Assembly (NCBI RefSeq): GCF_014651115.1
Contig: NZ_BMWG01000004.1
Coordinates: forward strand, 124,001 to 188,000
Direction of reading: 5' to 3'
Length of the DNA: 64,000 nucleotides
From: Streptomyces inusitatus
GTDB lineage: Bacteria > Actinomycetota > Actinomycetes > Streptomycetales > Streptomycetaceae
Shown here: piece after piece, positions 43,423 through 52,345 of the stretch
How positions within the stretch are numbered: position 1 is the first letter of the stretch
Layout: each line of letters opens with the position of its first letter
Program-made: the position numbers and the translations under genes
The notes under the pieces: generated by a model
What the model was told of the DNA's origin: nothing
Seen by the model: only the letters and a program-made list of their open reading frames with translations
Database searches by the model: none

Positions 43423-44091
43423 ATGCGCGTCAACCGGACGCTTCTCTCCGCGGCCCTCGTCGTGGTCGCGCTCGTCCTCCAGGTCTCCGTCCTCTCCCGG
43501 CTCCAGCTCCCCGGCGCGGTCCCCGATCTGCTGCTGCTGACCGTCCTCGGCCTCGCCCTCGTCTACGGGCACCTCGCCGGCGCGTTCATCGGCTTCGGCG
43601 CCGGACTCCTCGCCGACCTCGCGCCCCCCGCCGACCACGCGGCCGGACAGTACGCCCTGGTCCTCTGCGTCATCGGCTATCTCGCGGGCCTCGCCCGCCC
43701 CGAGAACGGCAAGCTGAAGTCCGCCACCGGCCCGATGCTCGTGGTCGTCGCCGCGGCCCTCGCCTCCACCCTGCTGTACGCGGGAGTCGGCGCGCTCGTC
43801 GGCGACAGCCCCGTCCGCCATGTGGGCCTCGGCGATCTGCTGTTCACCGCCGCCGTCTACGATCTGCTGCTCGCGCCCTTCACCGTGCCGCTCATCATGG
43901 CGCTGGCCCGCCGCACCGAGAACGACCCGCTCTCCGACAGCCAGAACGCCGGCGCGGGCGATGTCTCCTCGGGCTGGCTCGCCTCCGGCACCGGACTGCG
44001 CATCGGCTCCCAGCGCGGGGGACTGCGCGTCAAGGCCGCCCGCAACAGAGCCACCCGCGCCGGACGGATCAAGGGGGTCAAGCGACTGTGA
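43423..44091 (+). CDS. mreD: Rod-shape-determining protein MreD
   Basis: A 222-residue membrane protein with about five transmembrane helices (LLSAALVVVALVLQVSVL, then DLLLLTVLGLALVYG and GFGAGLLADLAPP). Together with MreC it scaffolds the elongation complex. The last 50 residues are a basic cytoplasmic tail. ATG 43423 with AGGAG upstream; the stop overlaps the GTG of the PBP gene by 4 bp. Confidence 0.93.
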   Translation: MRVNRTLLSAALVVVALVLQVSVLSRLQLPGAVPDLLLLTVLGLALVYGHLAGAFIGFGAGLLADLAPPADHAAGQYALVLCVIGYLAGLARPENGKLKSATGPMLVVVAAALASTLLYAGVGALVGDSPVRHVGLGDLLFTAAVYDLLLAPFTVPLIMALARRTENDPLSDSQNAGAGDVSSGWLASGTGLRIGSQRGGLRVKAARNRATRAGRIKGVKRL

Positions 44092-46313
44092 GCAACATCC
44101 CGGAGACCGGCCGGACCCCGCGGGTCCAGATCCGGCTGGTCGTCATCCAGGTACTGGTCTTCTCCCTGCTCCTCACCCTCGGCGGACGGCTCTGGTACCT
44201 CCAGATCCGCAACGGCCAGGAGTACACCGACGAGGCGAAGAACAACGGCGTCCAGCGGGTCGTCCAGCCCGCCGTCCGGGGCTCCATCCTCGACGCGCGC
44301 GGCGTGCCGCTGGCCGACAACGAGACCCGTCTCGTCGTCTCCGCCTCCCGCACCGAGCTGATGAAGATGCGCGACGACGGCAAGGGCGTCCTCACCCGGC
44401 TCGCCGAAGTCCTCGACATGAAGCCCAGGGAAGTCCAGGACAAGGTCCGGCTCTGCGACGCCAAGACCGGGAAGCCCTGCTGGAACGGCTCCCCCTACCA
44501 GCCGATCCCCGTCACCGACGAGGCCACCACCCAGCAGGCCCTCCAGATCCGCGAGCGCGCCGAGGACTTCCCCGGCATCACCGCCGAGCCCACCGCCGTA
44601 CGCCGCTACACCGCCCCCGGCAAGGCCAACACCGCCCAGGTCCTCGGCTATCTCTCACCCGTCACCGACGGCGAGATCGAGGAGGCCAAGGACACCGAGT
44701 CCCCCTTCCTCCGCTCCGACCAGGTCGGCCGCTCCGGCCTGGAGCGCACCTACGACAACGCGCTGCGCGGCAAGGCCGGCATCACCCGCTACGAGGTGGA
44801 CAACCTCGGCCGGGTCATCGGCGAGGCCGAGCGCGACAAGGCCCAGCCCGGCGCGAACCTCGTCACCTCCATCGACGCCCGCGTCCAGGCCGTCGCCGAG
44901 TACGAGCTGAACGAGGCCATGAAGGCCGCCCGCAAGGAAATCGACAAGAACAACACCGGCAAGAACTACAAGGCCGACGCGGGCGCGGTCGTGGTGATGG
45001 AGAACAAGACCGGCCGCGTCATCTCCATGGCCTCCCTGCCGACGTACGACCCCAACGCCTGGGTCGGCGGCATCTCCGGCAAGGACTACGCGCGGCTCAC
45101 CGACAAGCGCTCCAACTACCCGCTGCTCAACCGGGGCATCCAGAGCCAGGCCGCCCCCGGCTCCATCTTCAAGGTGATCTCCTCGACCGCCGCCGTCAAC
45201 GCCGGATACGACTTCGACGGCAACTACCCCTGCCCCTCCTCGCTCTCCTTCGGCGGCCGGGAGTTCAAGAACTTCGAATCCCGGGGCTACGGCGTCATCG
45301 ACCTCGGGCGCGCGCTCGAAGTCTCCTGCGACACCGTCTACTACGGCCTCGCCCACCAGGAGTGGCTGAACGACGGCGGCATCAACCCCAAGAAGAAGCC
45401 CGACGACTGGTTCTACAAGACCGCGCACCAGTTCGGCCTGGGCGCGAAGACCGGCATCGACCTCCCCAACGAGGTCGGCGGCCGGGTCCCCGACCGCCAG
45501 TGGAAGCAGAGCTACTGGGAGCAGCTCAAGGACACCTGGTGCAAGGAGGGCAAGAAGGGCGGCACCTACGTCGAGCAGATCGCCTTCGAGAACTGCCTCG
45601 AAGGCAACCGGATGCGCGCGGGCGACTCGGTCAACTACTCCATCGGGCAGGGAGACACCCTCGTCACCCCGATACAGATGGCGTCGATCTACGCGGCCAT
45701 CTCCAACGGCGGCACGATGTACCGGCCCACCGTCGGCAAGGCCGTCATCAGCGCCGACGGCAAGTCCGTCCGGGAGATCAAGCCCGAGCGGGCCGCCAAG
45801 CTCCCCATGGACGCCGCGACCAACAAGAAGATAAACGATGCCCTCGCGGGAGTCGCGACCCGCGGTTCCGCCGCCTGGCGATTCGGCGGCTGGCCGCAGG
45901 ACAGGATCCCGATGCACGCCAAGACGGGCACCGCCGAGGTCTACGGCAAGCAGACCACCTCGTGGTTCGCCTCCTACACCGACGACTACACCATCGTGAT
46001 GACGATCTCCCAGGGCGGCACCGGCTCCGGCGCCTCGGGACCCGCCGTCCGCAAGATCTACGAAGCGATGTACGGACTCGACGAGAAGGGCGGCCAGGAC
46101 CTCAAGCGCGCCCTGCTGCCCGCCCCGCAGAAGGCCCTGCCGAGGATCGGGGCCGACGGCTCCATCGACGCGCCCGGGATCAAGCCGTACAAGCCGCGCA
46201 AGCCGCTGCCGCCGCAGACCCAGCAGGCGGCCGCCACCACCGGCGACCGCCGCCCCGGCACCCTGCCGGACACCAGCCTGCGGCTCGCGGCGGCGACCGC
46301 GCGAAGGGACTGA
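44088..46313 (+). CDS. mrdA: Penicillin-binding protein 2 (class B, elongation/spore wall)
   Basis: A 741-residue class B PBP that crosslinks peptidoglycan. A single N-terminal TM anchor (VVIQVLVFSLLLTLGGRLWYLQI) is followed by the dimerisation domain with RGSILDARGVPLADN. The transpeptidase domain has SxxK at Ser359 (GSIFK), the SxN-like region SVNYSIGQG, and KTG at Lys612 (AKTGTAEVYG). The C-terminal tail is Pro/Ala-rich. It is the cognate transpeptidase of RodA, encoded 10 bp downstream. GTG 44088 overlaps mreD. Confidence 0.95.
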   Translation: MSNIPETGRTPRVQIRLVVIQVLVFSLLLTLGGRLWYLQIRNGQEYTDEAKNNGVQRVVQPAVRGSILDARGVPLADNETRLVVSASRTELMKMRDDGKGVLTRLAEVLDMKPREVQDKVRLCDAKTGKPCWNGSPYQPIPVTDEATTQQALQIRERAEDFPGITAEPTAVRRYTAPGKANTAQVLGYLSPVTDGEIEEAKDTESPFLRSDQVGRSGLERTYDNALRGKAGITRYEVDNLGRVIGEAERDKAQPGANLVTSIDARVQAVAEYELNEAMKAARKEIDKNNTGKNYKADAGAVVVMENKTGRVISMASLPTYDPNAWVGGISGKDYARLTDKRSNYPLLNRGIQSQAAPGSIFKVISSTAAVNAGYDFDGNYPCPSSLSFGGREFKNFESRGYGVIDLGRALEVSCDTVYYGLAHQEWLNDGGINPKKKPDDWFYKTAHQFGLGAKTGIDLPNEVGGRVPDRQWKQSYWEQLKDTWCKEGKKGGTYVEQIAFENCLEGNRMRAGDSVNYSIGQGDTLVTPIQMASIYAAISNGGTMYRPTVGKAVISADGKSVREIKPERAAKLPMDAATNKKINDALAGVATRGSAAWRFGGWPQDRIPMHAKTGTAEVYGKQTTSWFASYTDDYTIVMTISQGGTGSGASGPAVRKIYEAMYGLDEKGGQDLKRALLPAPQKALPRIGADGSIDAPGIKPYKPRKPLPPQTQQAAATTGDRRPGTLPDTSLRLAAATARRD

Positions 46314-46322
46314 GGCTGAGGC

Positions 46323-47525
46323 ATGGCCGGCACCAATGGCTTCTCCGTCTCCGGATACGGACCCCAGCGCGGCGGACTCTGGTCCCAGCTCTCCGCCCGC
46401 GACTCGGTGGTCCGGCGGCTCGACTGGCCGCTCCTCCTCTGCGCCTTCCTGCTCTCCGGCATCGGCGCGCTGCTCGTCTGGTCGGCCACCCGCGGCCGGA
46501 CCGAGCTGACCGGGGGAGACCCGTACGACTTCCTCTTCCGGCACATACTGAACACCGGCATCGGCATCGCGCTGATGATCGCCACCGTCTGGCTCGGCCA
46601 CCGCACCCTGCGCGGCGCGGTCCCGGTGCTCTACGGCATCTCCGTGCTGCTCATCGTCCTCGTCCTCACCCCGCTCGGCGCGACGATCAACGGTGCGCAC
46701 GCCTGGATCGTCATCGGCGGCGGCTTCTCCATCCAGCCCTCGGAGTTCGTGAAGATCACGATCATCCTGGGCATGGCGATGCTGCTCGCCTCCCGCGTCG
46801 ACGCGGGCGACCTCGCCCACCCGGACCACCGCACCGTCGCCAAGTCGCTCGGCATCGCCGTGCTGCCGATGGCGATCGTCATGCTGATGCCCGACCTCGG
46901 CTCGGTCATGGTCATGGTCGTCATCATGCTCGGCGTCCTGCTCGCCTCCGGCGCGCCCAACCGCTGGATCCTCGGGCTGATCGGCAGCGGGGTGGCCGGG
47001 GCGGTCCTCGTCACCGCGCTCGGACTGCTGGACGAGTACCAGATCAACCGCTTCGCCGCCTTCGCCAACCCCGAGCTGGACCCGGCGGGCGTCGGCTACA
47101 ACACCAACCAGGCCCGGATCGCCATCGGCTCCGGCGGACTGCTGGGCACCGGCCTCTTCAAGGGCTCCCAGACCACCGGCCAGTTCGTCCCCGAACAGCA
47201 GACCGACTTCGTCTTCACCGTCGCGGGCGAGGAGCTGGGCTTCGTGGGGGCCGGGCTGATCCTGGTGCTGCTCGGCGTGGTCCTCTGGCGCGCCTGCCGG
47301 ATCGCCCGCGAGACCACCGAGCTGTACGGCACGATCGTCGCCGCCGGGATCATCGCCTGGTTCGCCTTCCAGTCCTTCGAGAACATCGGGATGACCCTCG
47401 GGATCATGCCGGTGGCCGGGCTGCCGCTGCCCTTCGTCTCCTACGGGGGCTCGTCCATGTTCGCGGTCTGGGTGGCGATCGGACTCCTCCAGTCCATCCG
47501 GGTGCAGCGGCCGATGTCGGCCTGA
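46323..47525 (+). CDS. rodA: RodA, SEDS-family peptidoglycan polymerase
   Basis: A 400-residue SEDS glycosyltransferase with about ten transmembrane segments. The family block is ENIGMTLGIMPVAGLPLPF followed by VSYGGSSMF. The catalytic Asp region is FVFTVAGEELGFVGA. It polymerises lipid II together with PBP2; in Streptomyces the orthologue (also called sfr) affects spore maturation. ATG 46323 follows GAGGCTGAGGC. Last gene of the mre cluster. Confidence 0.95.
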   Translation: MAGTNGFSVSGYGPQRGGLWSQLSARDSVVRRLDWPLLLCAFLLSGIGALLVWSATRGRTELTGGDPYDFLFRHILNTGIGIALMIATVWLGHRTLRGAVPVLYGISVLLIVLVLTPLGATINGAHAWIVIGGGFSIQPSEFVKITIILGMAMLLASRVDAGDLAHPDHRTVAKSLGIAVLPMAIVMLMPDLGSVMVMVVIMLGVLLASGAPNRWILGLIGSGVAGAVLVTALGLLDEYQINRFAAFANPELDPAGVGYNTNQARIAIGSGGLLGTGLFKGSQTTGQFVPEQQTDFVFTVAGEELGFVGAGLILVLLGVVLWRACRIARETTELYGTIVAAGIIAWFAFQSFENIGMTLGIMPVAGLPLPFVSYGGSSMFAVWVAIGLLQSIRVQRPMSA

Positions 47526-47574
47526 CCGCCCGATCGGTCGTGGCGCGGGTCTGCCGCTTCGCGTGTTCGCGAAC

Positions 47575-47580
47575 TAGATT
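47575..47580 (+). promoter_or_regulatory. Candidate -10 box for a leaderless CYTH-CHAD transcript
   Basis: TAGATT followed by CGGTTC and the ATG at 47587; no ribosome site is present. Confidence 0.45.
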
Positions 47581-47586
47581 CGGTTC

Positions 47587-49155
47587 ATGGCGGACACCAA
47601 GCGCGAAATCGAGCGGAAGTACGAAGCCACCCCCGAGACCCGGCTGCCCGAGCTGACCCGAGTGGCCGGGGTCGCGGCCGTCGCCGACCACGGCATGGCC
47701 GAGCTGGACGCGGTCTACTACGACACGGCCGATCTGCGGCTCGCCGCGGCCTCCATCACCCTCCGCAGGCGCACGGGCGGCGCCGACGCGGGCTGGCACC
47801 TCAAACTGCCGGTGGCCCCCGGCGTACGGGACGAGATCGGCGTCCCCCTCTCCGACGAGATCCCGCGCACCCTGCGGGCGCTGGTGCGGGCCCGCGTCCG
47901 GGGGGCGGAGCTGCTCCCCGTGGTGCGGCTGCGCTCCTCCCGGCGCCTGTGGCTGCTGACCGACGCCGACGGCCGTCTCCTCGCCGAAGTGAGCCGTGAC
48001 GCCGTCCGCGCCCGGCGGCTGCTCGGCGAGGGCGAGGGCGAGGGTACGGGTGAGGGTACGGGCGGGGCCGAGGGCTCCGGCCGTGAGGCGGCCTGGGACG
48101 AGATCGAGGTCGAACTCGGCGACGACGCCGACCCCGCCGTACTCGACCGGGTCCACAAGAAGCTCACCAAGGCCGGGCTGCGGGCCTCGGCCGCCCCCTC
48201 GAAGCTGGCCAGAGCCCTCGCCGAGACCGGCCTTGAGGTCCCCGGCCACCGCCACCGCCTTGCCGAGCCCGTCGACGCCGGCGGCCACCTCCTCGTACAT
48301 CTGCGCGAACACATCGAGGCGCTCCTCGCGTACGACCCCGCCATACGCCGGAACCTCCCCGACTCCGTCCATCAGGCCCGGGTCTCCACCCGCCGGCTGC
48401 GCAGCGCCTTCCGCAGCTATGGAAAGGTACTCGACCGGGCGGTGACCGACCCCATCGGCGAGGAGCTGAAATGGCTCGCGGGCGAGCTGGGAGTAGCCCG
48501 CGACCAGGAAGTCCTCGCCGAACGGCTCCGCTCCCGCATCGACGCGCTGCCCCGCTCCCTGCTGCTCGGCCCGGTCCGCGGCCGGCTGCGGATCTGGACG
48601 ACCGCCCAGGGCTCGGGAGCCCGCCGCCGGGCCCTGACCACCCTGGACAGCAGGCGCTACCTCGCCCTGCTGGACTCCCTGGACGCCCTTCTCGCGGACC
48701 CCCCGCTGCTCGGGCCCGCCGCCCGCCCCCCGCGGCCCGTGTTCGCCAAAGCCCTGGTCAAGGAGTACGCCCGACTCGCCGCCCGGGTCGAACACGCCCT
48801 GGAGCTGCCACCGGGACCCGAGCGCGATCTCGCCCTCCACGACGCCCGCAAGGCCGCCAAACGCGCCCGGTACGCCGGGGAGGCCGCCACCCCCGCCCTC
48901 GGCGGTCCCGCCAAGCGGTTCGCCCGGCGGACGAAGGCCGTGCAGACCGTCCTCGGCGACCACCAGGACAGCGTGGTGGCCCGCGACGCCCTGCGGAATC
49001 TCGCGATCCAGGCCCATGCGGCGGGGGAGTCGGCCTTCACCTGGGGACTGCTCCACGGCCAGGAGCAGCGCTCCGCCGCCGACCGAGAGCGCGAGCTGCC
49101 CGGGGTCTGGGCCGAGGCCACGGACCAGGAGGTGCGCGAGCTGCTCGACGGCTGA
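47587..49155 (+). CDS. CYTH-CHAD domain protein
   Basis: A 522-residue protein. The N-terminal CYTH (triphosphate tunnel) domain starts with REIERKYEAT, the ExExK motif, and has acidic/basic strands up to about residue 220. The C-terminal CHAD domain of helical repeats has conserved His/Arg (VHQARVSTRRLRSAFRSYG, then LHDARKAAKRARYAGEA, then LGDHQDSVVARDAL). CHAD domains bind polyphosphate, and the CYTH part usually cleaves inorganic triphosphate or tri/polyphosphates. A role in polyphosphate metabolism is inferred. A small Gly/Glu/Thr repeat (GEGEGEGTGEGTGG) lies between strands of the CYTH part at about residue 150. Confidence 0.9.
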   Translation: MADTKREIERKYEATPETRLPELTRVAGVAAVADHGMAELDAVYYDTADLRLAAASITLRRRTGGADAGWHLKLPVAPGVRDEIGVPLSDEIPRTLRALVRARVRGAELLPVVRLRSSRRLWLLTDADGRLLAEVSRDAVRARRLLGEGEGEGTGEGTGGAEGSGREAAWDEIEVELGDDADPAVLDRVHKKLTKAGLRASAAPSKLARALAETGLEVPGHRHRLAEPVDAGGHLLVHLREHIEALLAYDPAIRRNLPDSVHQARVSTRRLRSAFRSYGKVLDRAVTDPIGEELKWLAGELGVARDQEVLAERLRSRIDALPRSLLLGPVRGRLRIWTTAQGSGARRRALTTLDSRRYLALLDSLDALLADPPLLGPAARPPRPVFAKALVKEYARLAARVEHALELPPGPERDLALHDARKAAKRARYAGEAATPALGGPAKRFARRTKAVQTVLGDHQDSVVARDALRNLAIQAHAAGESAFTWGLLHGQEQRSAADRERELPGVWAEATDQEVRELLDG

Positions 49156-49259
49156 CCGGCCCGGGGGCCCGGGGCCCGGCGGCCCGGGGCGTGAGGCGGC
49201 GGCTCTCCAGCGCGTTACGCTAGAGAGTCGCCCCCTTGCCAGCTCACGAAAGTCCCGAG

Positions 49260-51191
49260 ATGTCTGCTGCTGAGTCGGTCTTCCCACAGCTCGAAGCGCT
49301 GCTCCCGCATGTGCAGAAGCCCATCCAGTACGTGGGCGGTGAGCTGAACTCCACCGTCAAGAACTGGGACGAGTGCGATGTGACCTGGGCGCTCATGTAC
49401 CCCGACGCCTATGAGGTCGGGCTGCCCAACCAGGGCGTCATGATCCTGTACGAGGTACTGAACGAGCGCGAGGGCGTGCTCGCCGAGCGGACCTACAGCG
49501 TCTGGCCCGACCTCGAAGAGCTGATGCGCGAGCACGGCGTCCCCCAGTTCACCGTGGACAGCCACCGGCCCGTCGGCGCCTTCGACGTCTTCGGCCTCAG
49601 CTTCTCCACCGAGCTGGGTTACACCAACATGCTCACCGCCCTCGATCTCGCGGGCATCCCGCTGGCGGCACGCGACCGCACCGTCGACGATCCGATCGTC
49701 CTCGCGGGCGGCCACGCGGCCTTCAACCCCGAGCCGATCGCCGAGTTCATCGACTGCGCCGTCATCGGCGACGGCGAGCAGGCTGTCCTCGACATCACCG
49801 AGATCGTCCGCGCCTGGAAGGCGGAGGGCCGCCCCGGCGGCCGCGAGGAGGTCCTCTTCCGGCTCGCCAAGACCGGCGGGGTCTATGTTCCCGGCTTCTA
49901 CGACGTCGAATATCTGCCGGACGGCCGGATCGCCCGAGTGGTGCCCAACAAGTCCGGCGTCCCGTGGCGGGTCTCCAAGCACACTGTCATGGACCTCGAC
50001 GAGTGGCCCTACCCCAAGCAGCCCCTCGTCCCCCTCGCCGAGACCGTCCACGAGCGGATGTCCGTCGAGATCTTCCGCGGCTGCACCCGCGGCTGCCGTT
50101 TCTGCCAGGCCGGCATGATCACGCGCCCCGTGCGGGAGCGAAGCATCACCGGCATCGGCGAGATGGTCGACAAGGGTCTCAAGGCCACCGGCTTCGAGGA
50201 GGTCGGCCTCCTCTCCCTCTCCAGCGCCGACCACACCGAGATCGCCGACATCGCCAAGGGCCTCGCGGACCGCTACGAGAAGGACAAGATCGGCCTCTCG
50301 CTGCCCTCCACCCGCGTCGACGCCTTCAACGTCGACCTCGCCAACGAGCTGACCCGCAACGGCCGCCGCTCCGGCCTCACCTTCGCCCCCGAGGGCGGCT
50401 CCGAGCGGCTGCGCAAGGTCATCAACAAGATGGTCTCCGAAGAGGACCTGATCCGCACCGTCTCCACCGCCTACGGCAACGGCTGGCGCCAGGTCAAGCT
50501 CTACTTCATGTGCGGCCTCCCCACCGAGACCGACGAGGACGTCCTCCAGATCGGCGACATGGCCGTCAACGTCATCGCCAAGGGCCGTGAGGTCTCCGGC
50601 TCCCAGGACATCCGCTGCACCGTCTCCATCGGCGGCTTCGTCCCCAAGCCCCACACCCCCTTCCAATGGGCCGCCCAGCTCAGCGCCGAGGACACCGACG
50701 CCCGCCTCACCAAGCTCCGCGACAAGATCCGCGGCGACAAGAAGTACGGCCGCTCCATCGGCTTCCGCTACCACGACGGCAAACCCGGCATCGTCGAAGG
50801 CCTCCTCTCCCGCGGCGACCGCCGCATCGCCGCCGTCATCCGCGCCGTCTACGAGGACGGCGGCCGCTTCGACGGCTGGCGCGAACACTTCTCCTACGAC
50901 CGCTGGATGGCCTGCGCCGACAAGACCCTCCCCCAGACCGGCGTCGACGTCGACTGGTACACCACCCGCGAGCGCACCTACGAGGAGGTCCTCCCCTGGG
51001 ACCACCTCGACTCCGGCCTCGACAAGGACTGGCTCTGGGAGGACTGGCAGGACGCCCTCGACGAGACCGAGGTCGACGACTGCCGCTGGACACCGTGCTT
51101 CGACTGCGGCGTCTGCCCCCAGATGGACACCCAGATCCAGATTGGCCCGACGGGCAAGAAGCTGCTGCCGCTGTCGGTCGTCAACCAGTAG
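49260..51191 (+). CDS. Radical SAM protein, TIGR03960 family (B12-binding-like)
   Basis: A 643-residue protein with an N-terminal cobalamin-binding-like Rossmann domain (DVTWALMYPDAYEVGLPNQG) and a radical SAM core whose cluster motif is CTRGCRFC (in FRGCTRGCRFCQAG). The C-terminal part ends with a Cys-rich block CFDCGVCPQ. The TIGR03960 and TIGR03936 families are almost always encoded together and sit upstream of rne/rplU in actinobacteria; the reaction is unknown, RNA or ribosome modification being a common guess. ATG 49260 is chosen; TTG 49236 is in frame and close to the predicted transcript start. A 13-bp terminator follows at once. Confidence 0.9.
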   Translation: MSAAESVFPQLEALLPHVQKPIQYVGGELNSTVKNWDECDVTWALMYPDAYEVGLPNQGVMILYEVLNEREGVLAERTYSVWPDLEELMREHGVPQFTVDSHRPVGAFDVFGLSFSTELGYTNMLTALDLAGIPLAARDRTVDDPIVLAGGHAAFNPEPIAEFIDCAVIGDGEQAVLDITEIVRAWKAEGRPGGREEVLFRLAKTGGVYVPGFYDVEYLPDGRIARVVPNKSGVPWRVSKHTVMDLDEWPYPKQPLVPLAETVHERMSVEIFRGCTRGCRFCQAGMITRPVRERSITGIGEMVDKGLKATGFEEVGLLSLSSADHTEIADIAKGLADRYEKDKIGLSLPSTRVDAFNVDLANELTRNGRRSGLTFAPEGGSERLRKVINKMVSEEDLIRTVSTAYGNGWRQVKLYFMCGLPTETDEDVLQIGDMAVNVIAKGREVSGSQDIRCTVSIGGFVPKPHTPFQWAAQLSAEDTDARLTKLRDKIRGDKKYGRSIGFRYHDGKPGIVEGLLSRGDRRIAAVIRAVYEDGGRFDGWREHFSYDRWMACADKTLPQTGVDVDWYTTRERTYEEVLPWDHLDSGLDKDWLWEDWQDALDETEVDDCRWTPCFDCGVCPQMDTQIQIGPTGKKLLPLSVVNQ

Positions 51192-51200
51192 CGCATTTCC

Positions 51201-51230
51201 GACGGCCCCGCCCTGGCGGGCGGGGCCGTC
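51201..51230 (+). terminator. Intrinsic terminator after the radical SAM gene
   Basis: GACGGCCCCGCCC (51201-51213) and its complement (51218-51230), 4-nt loop. Confidence 0.88.
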
Positions 51231-51572
51231 GGCCACTCAAGGGCCCGGCCTGCGAAAGCGTCCCCCTCAGTCCTGAGCCGTTGCCGGATCCAACCCCTCC
51301 AGTTCGGCCGCACAGTGGGCAGTGGCCCTTTCGACTGTGGCCTGACGGTCGCGGCCACCCGAGCCCCGTGCGTACTCCCTGACCCGGACCGGGGCAGGGA
51401 GGGTGATCGAGGCGGTGGGCGGGGTTCTGGAGGATGAGCGGGGTGGGAAGCGCCGGTATTGGATCCGAACGGGTGTCTGAGGCGTCATGAGCGGCATGGA
51501 TGATCCGAAGTGCGACCGGTCGCCGATGTCCGCTCATGAAAGGGGCGGGAGGGCGGATGTCTGGCGGCTGCG
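51231..51572. other. Intergenic region, 342 bp
   Basis: No supported gene, RNA or repeat. It is somewhat less GC-rich around 51280-51340 and probably carries the promoter of the repeat protein at 51573. Confidence 0.4.
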
Positions 51573-52145
51573 GTGCGGCTGCCCGTGCGGGTGGTGGTGC
51601 TGGTTGTCGTCGTACCCGTGCGGATGCTCTGGGAGCTGCTCGCTCCGCTGAGGCCGGTGGTGGGGAGGGTGCTGGTCTTCATCGGGAAGCTGATCTTCGT
51701 GTGGCCCTGGGTGGGGCTCTGGAGGTATGTGCTGGTGCCGGTGTGGAGGTACGGCATCGAGTGGCCGGTGGTTCGGCTGCACCGGTATGTGCTGCGGTAT
51801 GTGGTGGTGGTTCCGCTGGTGTGGCTGGGGAAGAAGGTGTTGCTGCCGGTGGCCCGGGGGGTGGCGTGGGTCTTCGTCCGGCTGGTGTGGCGGCCGCTGT
51901 GCTGGGTGGTGGTGCGGGTGGTCGCACCGCCGCTGAGGTTGCTGTGGAGGTATGTGCTCGCGCCGGTGGGGAGGGAGATCCTGGCCGCGCTGGCTGTGGC
52001 GGGCCGGATCGGGGTGCGGCTCGCCCGGGTCGTCGGGGCGGCTCTGGTGTGGTGCTTCGGGCCGGTGTGGAGGTCGGCGGTGCGGACGGCGCGGGAGACC
52101 GTGGAGCAGATCCGCGGGGTGCTGGGGGCGGGGTCGGGGCGCTGA
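51573..52145 (+). CDS. Arg/Val/Trp-rich repeat protein, probably membrane-associated
   Basis: A 190-residue protein with third-position GC typical of coding sequence. It has a repeated pattern of a hydrophobic stretch, Trp-Arg-Tyr-Val-Leu and Pro-Val-x-Arg (for example GLWRYVLVPVWRYGIEWPVV, later LLWRYVLAPVGREI). There is no Asp and only five Glu, against about 30 Arg/Lys. Valine runs suggest short membrane or amphipathic helices rather than full transmembrane spans. No known domain. GTG 51573 is the first in-frame start; its ribosome site is weak. It lies between the TIGR03960 and TIGR03936 genes, which are normally close neighbours. Confidence 0.65.
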   Translation: MRLPVRVVVLVVVVPVRMLWELLAPLRPVVGRVLVFIGKLIFVWPWVGLWRYVLVPVWRYGIEWPVVRLHRYVLRYVVVVPLVWLGKKVLLPVARGVAWVFVRLVWRPLCWVVVRVVAPPLRLLWRYVLAPVGREILAALAVAGRIGVRLARVVGAALVWCFGPVWRSAVRTARETVEQIRGVLGAGSGR

Positions 52146-52345
52146 CGGGCCCCGGAAAAGGGCTCGGGGGAACCGGGCGGGCCCATGGCGCGTACTCTGG
52201 GTAGTACAACGACTGTCCCCGGCGCGGCGGCCGAGCCCGAGATCTCCCTCCATCAGCGGGGGTGAGCCGGGCGAGGCCCGCACGGGGCGCCCCGCATTCC
52301 GAGGGCGGCGTCACCCGCGCCGTCCCGCACCGAGGAGAAGAACCA

